Source of the DNA: Orbilia blumenaviensis
Taxonomy: Eukaryota; Ascomycota; Orbiliomycetes; Orbiliales; Orbiliaceae
Assembly (NCBI GenBank): GCA_036872755.1
Contig: JAVHNS010000009.1
Coordinates: forward strand, 2,225,001 to 2,289,000
DNA length: 64,000 bases
Direction: 5' to 3'
In this document: one piece after another, positions 39,392 to 51,099 of the stretch
Position numbering within the stretch: position 1 is the first letter of the stretch
Layout of the letters: each line of letters begins with the position of its first letter
Notes under the pieces: model-generated
What the model was told of the DNA's origin: nothing
The model's database searches: none
What the model saw: only the letters and a program-made list of their open reading frames with translations
Program-made: the position numbers and the translations under genes

Positions 39392-39395
<4 letters not shown>
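38176..39395. other. A/T-rich DNA with a dispersed ~70-bp repeat
   Basis: No gene is seen. A motif of the form ACAATTATTAAACCTACCTA..ATATTAAAA..AAATTATT occurs at about 38195 and 39095, and again at about 41330 and 41550, each time in the same orientation. Confidence 0.5.

Positions 39396-39430
<35 letters not shown>
39396..39430. repeat. Poly(T) tract
   Basis: 35 consecutive T. It could be the reversed poly(A) tail of a retroposed sequence, but no such element is recognised beside it. Confidence 0.8.
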
Positions 39431-39432
<2 letters not shown>

Positions 39433-39526
39433 TAATTAGTTAAAATAACTAGTAATTAGAAAATTTAAAAAAAAAAATTTTTCTTTAATTTTTAAAATTT
39501 TTAAAAATTTTCAATTTTTAATAATA

Positions 39527-39801
39527 TTAATTTTGTTATATATTATTATAACTTTATTTATTTATTAAAACATATAAAATATTAATTTTGTTACATATTA
39601 TTACAATTTTGTTTGTTTGTTAAAATATATAAAACACTAATTTTATTATATATTATTATAATTTTACCTATTTATTAAAGCATATAAGATACTAATTTTA
39701 TTATATATTATTACAACTTTATTTGTTTATTAAAATATACAAAACACTAATTTTATTACATATTATTACAATTTTGTTTGTTTATTAAAATACGCAAAAT
39801 A
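39527..39801. repeat. 55-bp tandem repeat, five copies
   Basis: Five consecutive 55-bp units of the form CTAATTTTATTACATATTAT followed by TACAATTTTGTTTGTTTATT and AAAATATACAAAACA. Differences between copies are almost all transitions. Confidence 0.9.
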
Positions 39802-40444
39802 TAAGATTATTTTTAATTATAATTTTAATTTAATTATACTAATAACAAGTTAATAAGTAGTTAAGCTCAGCTACTAAAGTAAAAATTTTTTAATTCATAA
39901 AAATATATTTAATAATTCAAAAATTATCAAATAAATTTTAATAATAATTTAGTTATATATTATTATAACTATACATTTAAAATATATAAGATTTTTAAAA
40001 ACTTTCTCATTTATAAAAGTAAAATAATATAATCTTAATAATTTTATTTAATAGTTTTAACAAGTTGTATTTTTATTAACTTTATTTCATTACCCCTTTA
40101 TAATTTTAATTTTAATAACAAACCCAACCAAATTAATATATTAACTTAATTAATTATATTTTAAATTAAATTAACAAAATATAATCAACATTCAACCATA
40201 ATAATTAGTAATATAAATTTTTAAATTTAAAAATTAATTTAAATTTTTAATATAAATAATTTTTTTAAAAAAGAAATTAAAATTAATTTTTTAAATTTAT
40301 ATTAAATTATAATTAATAAATAAATGTTAATTAAAAGTTTTTTATATTGGATATCCTTTTTTTCAAAATAATTAAAAGCAGTTATATTATAAAATAATAA
40401 ATTAATATTAATTAATTACATATTTTTTTAAATTATAATTAATT
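39802..40444. other. A/T-rich sequence, nothing recognised
   Basis: RIP-mutated DNA without visible gene or repeat, apart from a short less-mutated stretch (AGTTAAGCTCAGCTACTAAAG) at about 39860. Confidence 0.5.
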
Positions 40445-41165
40445 TGAAGCAAATAATATAAATTATTTTATAATATATTTAAAATAAATGATGGGTTGTA
40501 GGAAATTTAACTATTTAATTTTGATTTATATATCAGAATTGATTTTTCAGATAATCCAATAAATAAGTAACTGGTAATAAAATACTAATTAAAAATTTTT
40601 TATATATTTTATTTTATAATTTGGGAGCAATATAAAAATAATTAAATAAATAATTATATTTATTAGTAGTTAAACTATTTAAATTGTTATTAATTTAAAA
40701 TCAAACTTACAAATATTTTGTAATATATTTAAAGTAAATGGTAGGTTGTAGGAAGTCTAATTATTTAATTTTAGTTTGTATATTGAAATTAATTTTTTGG
40801 GTAATTTAACAGATAGGTAGTTGATAATAAAGTATTAGTTAAAAATTTTTTATATATTTTATTTTATAGTTTAGGAGTGGTGTGGAAGTAACTAAATAAA
40901 TAATTATATCCACTAGTAATCAAACTATTTAAATTATTATTAATTTAAAATTAAATTTATAAGTATTTTATAATATGTTTAAAGTGAATGGTGGGTTGTA
41001 GGAAATCTAATTATTTAGCTCTAGTTTGCATATTAAAATTGATTTTTTAAGTAATTTAGTAAATAAGTAATTAATAATAAAATACTAATTAAAAGTTTCT
41101 TATATATTTTATTTTATAATTTAAAAGCAATATAAAAATAATTAAATAAATAATTATATTTTATT
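40445..41165. repeat. 250-bp tandem repeat, about three copies
   Basis: The block AAAGTAAATGGTAGGTTGTAG recurs at 40481, 40731 and 40981, exactly 250 bp apart, with collinear sequence between. The middle copy retains more G (GGAGTGGTGTGGAAG). No coding sense is apparent. Confidence 0.9.
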
Positions 41166-41994
41166 TAAATAAAAATTTTATTTTTATAAAAATTTTACCT
41201 ATACTAACATTACCTTCCTCATTATAAAAATTTTAATTTATACAATTTTATTAATTTTATTATTAAATTTTTTAATATTTAAATTTTTCATCTATCAACT
41301 ACAATTTATCTTAACTTTATCATTTTATAAACAATTATTAAATTTACCTACTATATTAAAACATAAATTATTTTAAATAAAAGTATAACAAATAGACACC
41401 TACTTATTATATTAATTAATAAATTTAATTAAATTAATTAATATAACCAATTAAATCAATAATAAATTTATTATCTAATTAACCAAATTTAAATTTTAAT
41501 TAAAACTTACACAACCTATCTTAATTTTTTATATTTTTATATAATTATTAAATTTATTTATTATATTAAAATATAAATTATTTTAAATAAAATTTAATTA
41601 CCATAAATTATATAATAATTTATAACTAATAATACATTATTAACTACAACTTAATTATATTTTTATTAACAATTTTACTCCACTAATTTATTTACAACAT
41701 TCATTATCATAAATTTTTTTCTTTTATTTTTTAATTTTAATTTAATTTATAAAATTTTAATATTAAATTATAATTATTTTTAGTTATTTTATAATAAAAG
41801 TAATTTTTAATTATTTTTTTTTTATATATTTTATAATTTTATATATTATTTAAAATATTAAATATAATATATTTATTAAATTTATTAATTTAATTATATT
41901 ACTTTTATTAATATAATAAATAAATATAATTATAATTATATATTTTAAATAAAAAAATAAAAATTAATATTAAAAAAATTTAAAAAAAAAGTAA
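41166..41994. other. A/T-rich DNA, no gene seen
   Basis: Contains two more copies of the dispersed ~70-bp repeat (about 41330-41385 and 41520-41592). From 41166 to 41700 C is retained over G on the plus strand. Confidence 0.5.
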
Positions 41995-42300
41995 GAAAAT
42001 AAATCACCCTATATATAATTAAAAATAAAATAATTAATAACTATATAAACAATCTTTCAATAAAAATTTATTTTATATATAATTAAAAATAAAATAATTA
42101 ATTGTTATATATAATCATACACAAAATAATTAATTACTATATAAAAAATTATTTAATAAAAAATTATTTTATATATAATTAAAAATAAAATAATTAACTA
42201 TTATATATAATTATATATAGAATAATTAATTGTTATAGTTTTTTATTAAAAATTTAAATTTATTTTATATATAATTAAAAATAAAATAATTGATTTATAT
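41995..42300. repeat. Left part of the ~86-bp satellite
   Basis: Units built of ACCCTATATATAATTAAAAA and AATAAAATAATTAAT blocks, the same as the satellite at 43545-45900. The two parts are separated by the 12-mer array. Confidence 0.7.
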
Positions 42301-42367
42301 ATATTATTAAAATAATTTTACTATGTTTTATTATATTTAAAACTAATTAAATATAATTAGATTATAT

Positions 42368-43535
42368 TAAACTAATTTATAAATTAATTAATAGTTAATT
42401 TATAAATTAATTTAGAAATTAATTTATAAATTAACTTATAAATCAACTTATAAATTAACTTATAAATTAGTTTATAAATTAATTTATGAATTAATTTATA
42501 AATTAGTTTGTAAATTAATTAATAATTAATTTATGAATTAATTTATGAATTAGTTTATAAATTAGCTAATAATTAATTTATGAATTAATTTGTAAACTAG
42601 TTTATAAATTAGTTTACAAACCAACTAATAACAAATTTATAAATCAACTTATAAATTAATTTGTAAACCAACTTGTGAATTAACTAGCAACCAGTTTTTG
42701 AATTAGTTTGTGAATTAGTTTGTGAATTAATTTATAAATTAACTAGTAATCAATTTATAAACCAACCTATAAATTAATCTGTGAACTAACTAACAATCAA
42801 TCTATAAATTAATTTGCAAATTAGCTTGTAAACCAGTTTACGAACTAGTTAATAACTAGTTTATAAATTATTTTATAAACTAACCTATAAACCAACTAAT
42901 AGCCAGCTTATAAACTAACTTGTAAATTAGTTTGTGAATTAGCCTACAAACCAGCTAATAATGAGTTTGTGAACCAACTTGCAAATTAGTTTGTAAACCA
43001 GTTTGTGAATTAATTAACAACCAACTTTTAAATTAATTTGTGAATTAATTTATAAATCAATTTATGAATTAATTAATAACTAACTTGTAAATTAATTTAT
43101 AAATTAGTTAATAATTAATTTGTGAATTAGCCTATAAATTAATCTATAAATTAATTAGTAATCAATTTGTAAACCAATTTGTGAATTAATTTATAAACTA
43201 ATTTATAAACCAATTAATAGTTAATTTGCGAACTAATTTATAAATTAGTTTGTGAATTAGCTTATAAATTAATTAGTAGTCAGTTTATAAATTAGTTTAT
43301 AAATTAGTTTGTGAATTAATTAGTAATTAGTTTGTGAATTAGTTTGTGAATTAGTTTGTAAACTAGTTTACAAATTAGTTAGTAACCAGTTTATAAATTA
43401 ATCTATAAACCAGCCTATAAACTAGTTAGTAATTAGCTTATAAATTAATTTATAAATTAGCTTGTGAATTAGTTTGTATATTAGTTAATAATTAGTTTAT
43501 AAATTAATTTGTAAATTAGCTTATAAATTAATTTG
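42368..43535. repeat. 12-mer array (AATTAGTTTGTG and variants), with higher-order units
   Basis: About 1.17 kb of near-identical 12-mers such as AATTAATTTATA, AATTAGTTTGTG and AACTAGTTTACA, interrupted at intervals by a 10-bp TAGTTAATAA-type spacer, giving higher-order blocks of roughly 35-60 bp. A/G and C/T interchange freely between units, as RIP would produce. Confidence 0.9.
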
Positions 43536-43544
43536 TTATTAATA

Positions 43545-45900
43545 AAAACTCATTTTATATATAATTAAAAATAAAATAATTGATTTTTATATATAATTAT
43601 ATACAAAATAATTAATTACTATATAAATAATATATTTACAATAATTTATTTTATATATAACTAAAAATAAAATAATAAATTTTTATATATAATAATTATA
43701 TATAAAATAATTGTTTTATAAAAATTTATCTTATATATATTAATAACTTAAAATAAAATAATAAATTCTTATATATAATAATTATATATAAGATAATTGT
43801 TTTATAAAAACTTACTTTATATATACTAATAACTAAAAATGAAATAATAAATTATTATATATAATAATTATATGCAAAGTAGTTAATTTTATAAAAATTT
43901 ATTTTATATATATTAATAACTAAAAATGAAATAATCAATTATTATATAAAATTATATATAAAATAATTAATTTTTAAATACTTATTTTATATATGCTAGT
44001 AGTTAAAAATAAAATAATAAATTATTATATATAGTATTTATATATAGAGTAATTGTTTTATAAAGATTTATTTTGTATATACCAATAACTAAAAATGAAA
44101 TAATAAATTATTGTATATAATAGTTATATATAAAATAATTATTTTATAAAAATTTATTTTATATATGTTAGTGATTAGAAATGAAATAATAAATTCTTAT
44201 ATATAATAGTTATATGTAGGGTGGTTAATTTTATAAAGACTTATTTTGTATATACTAATAACTAAAAATAAAATAATAAATTATTGTATATAGTAGTTAT
44301 ATATAAAATAATTACTTTATAAAGACTTATTTTGTATATACTAATAATTAAAAATAAAATAATAAATTTTTATATATAATAATTATATGCAAAATAATTA
44401 GTTTTATAAAAATTTATCTTATATATATTAGTAATTAAAAATAAAATAATAAATTATTATATATAATAATTATATATAGGGTGGTTGCTTTATAAAAACT
44501 TACTTTATATATACTAATAATTAAAAATAAAATAATAAATTATTATATATAATAGTTATATGTAAAATAATTAATTTTATAAAAATTTATTTTATATATA
44601 TTACTAATTAAAAATAAAATAATAAATTATTATATAAAATTATATATAAAATAATTACTTTATAAATACTTACCCTATATATACTAATAATTAAAAATAA
44701 AATAATAAATTATTATATATAATAATTATATGTAAGATAATTATTTTATAAATACTCACCCTATATATACCAATAACTAAAAATAAAATAATAAATTATT
44801 ATATATAATAGTTATATACAAAATAATTATTTTATAAATATTTATTTTATATATACTACTAATTAAAAATAAAATAATAAATTTTTATATATAATAATTA
44901 TATATAAAATAACTATTTTATAAATATTTATTTTATATATATTAATAATTAAAAATAAAATAACTAATTATTATATAAAATCATATATAAAATAATTAAT
45001 TTTTAAATATTTATTTTATATATACCAATAATTAAAAATAAAATAATAAATTATTATATATAATAATTATATATAAAATAATTATTTTATTAATATTTAT
45101 TTTATATATATTAATAATTAAAAATAAAATAATTAATTATTATATAAAATTATATATAAAATAATAAATTTTTAAATATTTATTTTATATATATTAATAA
45201 TTAAAAATAAAATAATTAATTATTATATAATATTATATACAAAATAATTAGTTTTTAAATATTTATTTTATATATATTAATAATTAGAAATAAAATAATA
45301 AATTTTTATATATAATAATTATATATAAAATAATTAATTTTATAAAAATTTATTTTATATATATTAATAATTAAAATTATTATATATAATAATTATATGT
45401 AGAATTATTAATTTTATAAAAATTTATTCTATATATATTAATAATTAAAAATGAAATAATAAATTATTATATATAATAATTATATGTAGGGTAGTTGTTT
45501 TATAAATATTTATTTTATATATATTACTGATTAAAAATAAAATAATAAATTATTATATATAATAATTATATGTAAAATAATTATTTTATAAATATTTATT
45601 TTATATATATTAATAATTAAAAATAAAATAATAAATTATTATATATAATAATTATATACAAAATAACTATTTTATAAATATTTATTCTATATATATTAAT
45701 GGTTAAAAATAAAATAATAAATTTTTATATATAATAATTATATATAAAATAATTATTTTATAAAAATTTATTCTACATATATTAATAATTAAAAATACAA
45801 TAATTAATTTTTAAATATTTATTTTATATATATTAATAATAAAAAATTAAATAATCAATTCTTATATATAATATAATTATTTTATAAAAATTTATTTTAA
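43545..45900. repeat. ~86-bp satellite, about 27 copies
   Basis: The unit contains ATTATTTTATAAAAATTTA, TTTTATATATATTAATAATT, AAAAATAAAATAATAAATT and ATTATATATAATAATTATAT. The same block recurs at 43713, 43799 and 43886 (spacing 86-87). Less-mutated copies read ATACTCACCCTATATATACC and TATGTAGGGTGGTTG, so the unmutated unit held AGGGTG and CACCCT arms like the rDNA spacer palindromes. Confidence 0.88.
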
Positions 45901-46050
45901 AAATAACTATATACAAAAATTAATTATTTTATTTTTAATTATTTAAAAAATAAATTTTTACAAAATAATCACCCTACATATAATTATATATTAAAATCAG
46001 TTATTTCATTTTTAATCACATATAAAATGAATCTTTATAAATCAACCACC
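45901..46050. other. Transition from mutated satellite to GC-normal DNA
   Basis: Degenerate satellite units; C and G reappear at about 46030. Confidence 0.5.
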
Positions 46051-46152
46051 GTGGTTACATACAAGGTGATTACTTGCCCTGTACGTGACTACATACAGGG
46101 TGACTACTCGCCCTGTACGTGACTACATACAGAGTGACTATCCGCCCTGTAC
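46051..46152. repeat. 34-bp palindromic tandem repeat, three copies, unmutated
   Basis: Exact 34-bp spacing at 46051, 46085 and 46119. The unit is GTGACTACATACAGGGTGAC followed by TACTCGCCCTGTAC. CAGGGTGA..CGCCCTG pairs as an inverted repeat. It resembles both the rDNA spacer repeats and the neighbouring satellite. Confidence 0.9.
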
Positions 46153-46179
46153 TATCAACAGTCGGTGAACAACTAGGGT

Positions 46180-46277
46180 CCGAAGTTGCCACCAAAATCG
46201 CTGTGTCCCATACAAAATGAAAAGTCACTTGTCCCATATAAATGACAAGTGATCGACCTGTCCTTAGGCAACTTCGG
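46180..46277. other. Nested fold-back structure, GC-normal
   Basis: Outer arms CCGAAGTTGCC (46180-46190) and GGCAACTTCGG (46267-46277) are perfect complements. Inside them TCACTTGTC (46225-46233) pairs with GACAAGTGA (46244-46252). A T run follows the outer right arm. It could be a small fold-back element or the hairpin of an unknown transcript. No function is recognised. Confidence 0.75.
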
Positions 46278-46334
46278 TTTTTTATTAGCAACTCTGGTCT
46301 TTGCTGTGGCGTTGTCTCTTTAGTTTTGAAGCCG

Positions 46335-46874
46335 AAAAAAATCACGTGATCTTAATAGAAAAAATTAAAAAAAATTAAAAAAAAAATTTAAAAAAAAAAA
46401 TTAGTTTTGCATGCGAAAATGATCACGTGATTTCGAAAAAAATTAAAAAAAATAAAAAAAAAATAAAATAAATTAAATTAATTAAATTAAAAAAATTAAA
46501 AAAAAATAGTTTTGCATGCAAAAGTGATCACGTGATTTCATAAAAAATTAAAAAAAAAAATAAAAAAAAAAATAAAAAAAAATAAAAAAAATTAAATTAA
46601 ATTAATTAAATTAAATAAAAAATTAAAAAAAAAAAATAAAAAAAAAATAAAAAAAAATAAAAAAAATTAAATTAAATTAATTAAATTAAATAAAAAATTA
46701 AAAAAAAAATAGTTTTGCATGCGAAAATGATCACGTGGTTTCACAAAAAAATTAAAATAAAATTAGAAAAAAATAAAAAAAAAAAAAAATTAAATTAAAT
46801 TAATTAATTAATTTAAAAAATGAAAAAATTAAAAAAAAATTAGTTTTGCATGCAAAAATAATTATGTGATTTCG
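46335..46874. repeat. Dispersed GCATGC...GATCACGTGAT motif cluster in A-rich spacers
   Basis: A 34-bp motif TTTTGCATGCGAAAATGATC continuing into ACGTGATTTC occurs at 46402, 46507, 46710 and 46841, with a partial copy (AAAAATCACGTGATC) at about 46340. Spacers of about 70-170 bp are almost pure A with scattered T. Three copies are unmutated; the fourth has CACGTG changed to TATGTG. The TCACGTGA core is a typical bHLH-type binding palindrome, and GCATGC is also palindromic. Confidence 0.85.
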
Positions 46875-47096
46875 AAAAAAAATTTAAAAAAAATAATTAA
46901 AAATTAATTAAAAAATTAAAAAAAAATAATTAAAAAATTAAAAAAAAATTAAAAAAAAATTAAAAAAAAATAATTAAAAAATTAAATAAAAATAATTAAA
47001 AAATTAAATAAAAATAATTAAAAAATTAAATAAAAATTATAAATTATTTATTATAAAAACTATAGATTATTTATTATAAAAATTAAATATTGGTTT
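46875..47096 (+). repeat. A-rich spacer with two truncated starts of the helicase element
   Basis: At 47039 and 47062 the decayed left end of the TACGGG element appears twice (ATAAATTATTTATTATAAAAA and ATAGATTATTTATTATAAAAA), each cut after about 20-35 bp by the next copy, ahead of the longer copy at 47097. Confidence 0.5.
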
Positions 47097-48441
47097 TACA
47101 AATTATTCGTTGTGAGAACTAGGTACTGGTTTTAATCTTTGTTATATAAACAAATTATAATTTTAACAAAAAAATCAGTACTAATTTTAGTATTGATTTT
47201 ATTATTAAATTAAATAAAATAAACAAAAAATTTTCAAAATTATAAATAGAAATTTAAATGAAATAAAATTAAATATTAATTTTATTATTTAAATAAAAAA
47301 TTTGAAAAATTTTATAAAAAAAATAATTTTAATATTTAATTATTTAAATATTTTTAATAAAAATTATATTTTTAATAAAAATTATATTTTTAATAAAAAT
47401 TATATTTTTAATTAAATAAAATATATTATATTATAATTTATATTTATAATAATAATTTTAATTTTTTAATTATTATTAATAATTAATAAATTTTTTTATA
47501 TTTTATAATAAAAAGTTTTGTTTTATAAAAAATATTAATATATTTATATAATTATTAATATAATTAAATATTATTATTATAATTATAAATTAATAATAAA
47601 TTAAATAAACTAATAATAGTTAAAAAAAATATTATAAAATATAAATTTTTTTAATATATTTAAATTATTTAAATTATTTAATTGAAAAATAATATTTTTT
47701 TTTTAATTATAATTTAAAATTAGTATTAAATATGTTTATAAAAATAAAGGATATTAATATAAAAAATATAATTATAAATAAACTAAATTTTATTTATATT
47801 GTTTTTATAATGAAAAATAAACCATAGATTAATTTTATATTATTTAAAATTATTTTGATTTATATTAAGTTTAAATAATTTGTATATAAAATGTTTTTTT
47901 GATTTAGTAACAAATTAATTAAATTACAATTATTAATTAAATAATTAATTTAAATAATTTAATAATTATTATTTTTAATTAATTTTTACAAAAATAGTTA
48001 AACATAATTATTAAATTATTTATTGTTAATTATGTTAAATGTTAATAATTAATAATTTATAATTTTTTTATATAAAATATTAATTTTTGAAATAATAAAA
48101 TTGGTTATCTTATGTATGTGGTTGATTTAGATTGATTAAAAATAATTGTTGTTTTGTGAATTTTTAATTTTAAATATAATTTTAATAAAAATAAATTAAT
48201 ATTATTTTAATTTTATAATTTAAATTATATATGTATAGAAATAATTAGACAATTAATTGTGTATAATAAATTTATATAGTGGAAATATTGAGTTTTTAAC
48301 AATTATATTTTTTATTTATTAGTTAATATTAAAGTAAATATGTTAAGTTTGAAATTATTTTAGCATATTTAAATTAAATCTATTAAAAAATATTTCAATA
48401 TTTAAATTTAATTTTTATACTATATTTATTAAATTAAAAAC
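47097..48441 (+). mobile_element. Helicase element, left-end fragment (1.35 kb)
   Basis: Collinear with 32613-33935 (leader of the helicase element), RIP-mutated, starting TACAAATTATTCGTTGTGAG. It is cut at 48441 by the unmutated short element. The helicase part is absent. Confidence 0.85.
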
Positions 48442-48667
48442 TACGGGTTATTTGTTGCGAGAACCAGGCACTGGTTCCAACCTTCACCATATAAGCGAGT
48501 TGTGGTCTTGGCAAAAAAATCAGCACTGATTCCAGCACTGGTTCCAACCTTCACCATATAAGCGAGTTGTGGTCTTGGCAAAAAAATCAGCACTGATTCC
48601 AGCACTGGTTCCGTTACTAGATTAGGCAAAATAAGCGAGCCCCGAATTTGCTAAATCACAAACCCTA
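48442..48667 (+). mobile_element. Short TACGGG...AACCCTA element, 226 bp, with 67-bp internal duplication
   Basis: Same ends as the 159-bp copy at 32456. The 67-bp block 48475-48541 is repeated exactly as 48542-48608, explaining the extra length. GC-normal and unmutated, although it sits between heavily mutated sequences. A 62-codon reverse-strand open frame over it is considered chance. Confidence 0.75.
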
Positions 48668-48998
48668 ATTAATTAATTAATTAATAATTAAATAAATATA
48701 TTATAGAAAAAATTGAAAAAAATATAATTAAATTAAATAAAAAATAATAAAAATTATAAAATAATAATAATAATAATTTAATTAATAAACAAATAAAATA
48801 AATGCAGTTTTAATTTTGTATATACAAATCACATACAAAAAACGACTTTGAAAAACAAAAATTGAAAAAAAAAAAAAAAATTAAAAAAAAATTAAAAAAA
48901 AAAATTAAAAAAAAAATAATTAAAAAATAATTAATAAATAATTAAAAAATAATTAAAAATTAAATAAAAATATTCAAAAAAATAATTAAAAAATTAAT
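48668..48998. other. A/T-rich DNA shared with 59550-59942
   Basis: Starts ATTAATTAATTAATTAATAA directly after AACCCTA and matches the sequence after the copy at 59391, including TTTTGTATATACAAATCACA. Either the element family is longer than its AACCCTA point or the two sites are a segmental duplication. Confidence 0.6.
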
Positions 48999-49467
<469 letters not shown>

Positions 49468-50034
49468 TGTTACACCTATCCCAGATATTTCCCAAATAAA
49501 AAATTCCTAAAATAGTCTAGTGTTTTTTAACTAATCATATTTTTAATTTAAAATATTCAAATTATTTTTTCAAAATAAACTAAATTAAATATAAAAATAT
49601 TAAATAATATAATTCTTAATAAAAATATATTAAATTTAATAAATAAAAATAATAAATAAAATATATTAAATATTAATAAATTAATTAATAAAATTTAAAA
49701 AAAAATTTTGAGATTATCATCATTCAAAAATCCTTATATACATAAACATCATTTATATAAATATAAATTATTTATAAATTTTAAATATTATATATTTAAA
49801 TAAATATTATATACATATAATACATTAAATTATATATAATATTTTATGTATGATTTATTTTGGAAATGTGTTATTAATATAATATATTTATAAACAATCC
49901 AATTTTAACCTAATTTATTTTTAAACTTATAATTTAAATATTTATATTATAAATCTAATTTATAAACTAAATTTAAAATTAAATAAATTTATATTTAATA
50001 TATTAAAATATATTTAATTTAATTAATTATAATA
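49468..50034 (-). repeat. 3' LTR of the Gypsy element
   Basis: 567 bp. On the plus strand it starts TGTTACACC and ends ATAATA (decayed TAACA). It aligns with 58109-58675 along its whole length through transitions. Confidence 0.92.
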
Positions 50035-51099
50035 TTATTTTTTTTTTTAAAAAAAATTTTTAAAAAAAAAATTTTTATATAAAATTTTTTTACATATAAA
50101 AAATATAACAAAACTAAATAAAAAACTTTTATACAAAATTTATTTATAAAATTTTATTATACAAAAAAATTATCTAAAAAAAATTTATATATAAAAAATC
50201 ATATATCCAAAAATATAATTTTTTACAATTATATTATATACTTATATAAATAAAATTAAATATAAATAATTACAATTTATATTATAATTAAATTTTAAAA
50301 TTTAAACCACAAAATATTTTTTCATACATACAAAATAATATTAAATCTTTCATTTTAATCATACAACAAAACACAATTCAAAAACCTAAAAAAAAATTAA
50401 AAAATTATATTTAAATAAAATAAAAAAAAACCATCTTTCTTAAGCAATTTAAATTAAAAAATTTAAAAACTATAATTTTATATTTACACTACATCACAAA
50501 CAATCATATTTACATCATATTAAAAAAAAATATTAAATATAAAATTTATCATAAACAAAATAAAATAAAAAAATATAATATAATTTTTTATAAATAATTT
50601 TTATTTTTTTTTATTTTATAAAATATTTTTAATTTAAAATTTTTAATAAATTATATTACAAAAATTTAAAATAAAAAATTTAAAAAATTAAAAAAAATTT
50701 TTATTTAATATAAAATAATATATTAAAAAATTATTAAAAATTAAATAAAATTTATAAAATTTTTGATTAAATTTAATACTATTATAATTAAATTAAAATA
50801 TCAATTTATTAAAATTTTAATAATTATATAAAAATATTAAAAATTTTTTTTTTATAAAAAATAAAGAATTATAAAAAATAATATAATATTTAGAGATAAT
50901 TTGATTGTTGAGAAAAAAACTAATAAAAATTTGTTAATGTTTAATAAAATATTTAATTTTTTTTATAATATTTTAATAAATATAATAAATTTTTTTGTTA
51001 AATAAAATAAAAATTATTTTGTGTTTTTTATAAAAAATTTTTTTTAAAATATTATTTAAAATTTTAATTAATTTTTTATTATATATTTATAATTTCTTA

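Noticed and set aside
37862..39801. CRISPR-like array, suggested by regular repeats
   Set aside because: The 78-bp and 55-bp units are direct tandem repeats without unique spacers, in a eukaryotic genome.
46070..46345. 91-codon reverse-strand open frame in the GC-normal island
   Set aside because: It overlaps the 34-bp palindromic repeats and the fold-back arms, and shows no recognisable domain. Stop-free by virtue of being unmutated.
48441..48629. 62-codon reverse-strand open frame
   Set aside because: It contains the 67-bp duplication read as a peptide repeat within a short non-coding element.
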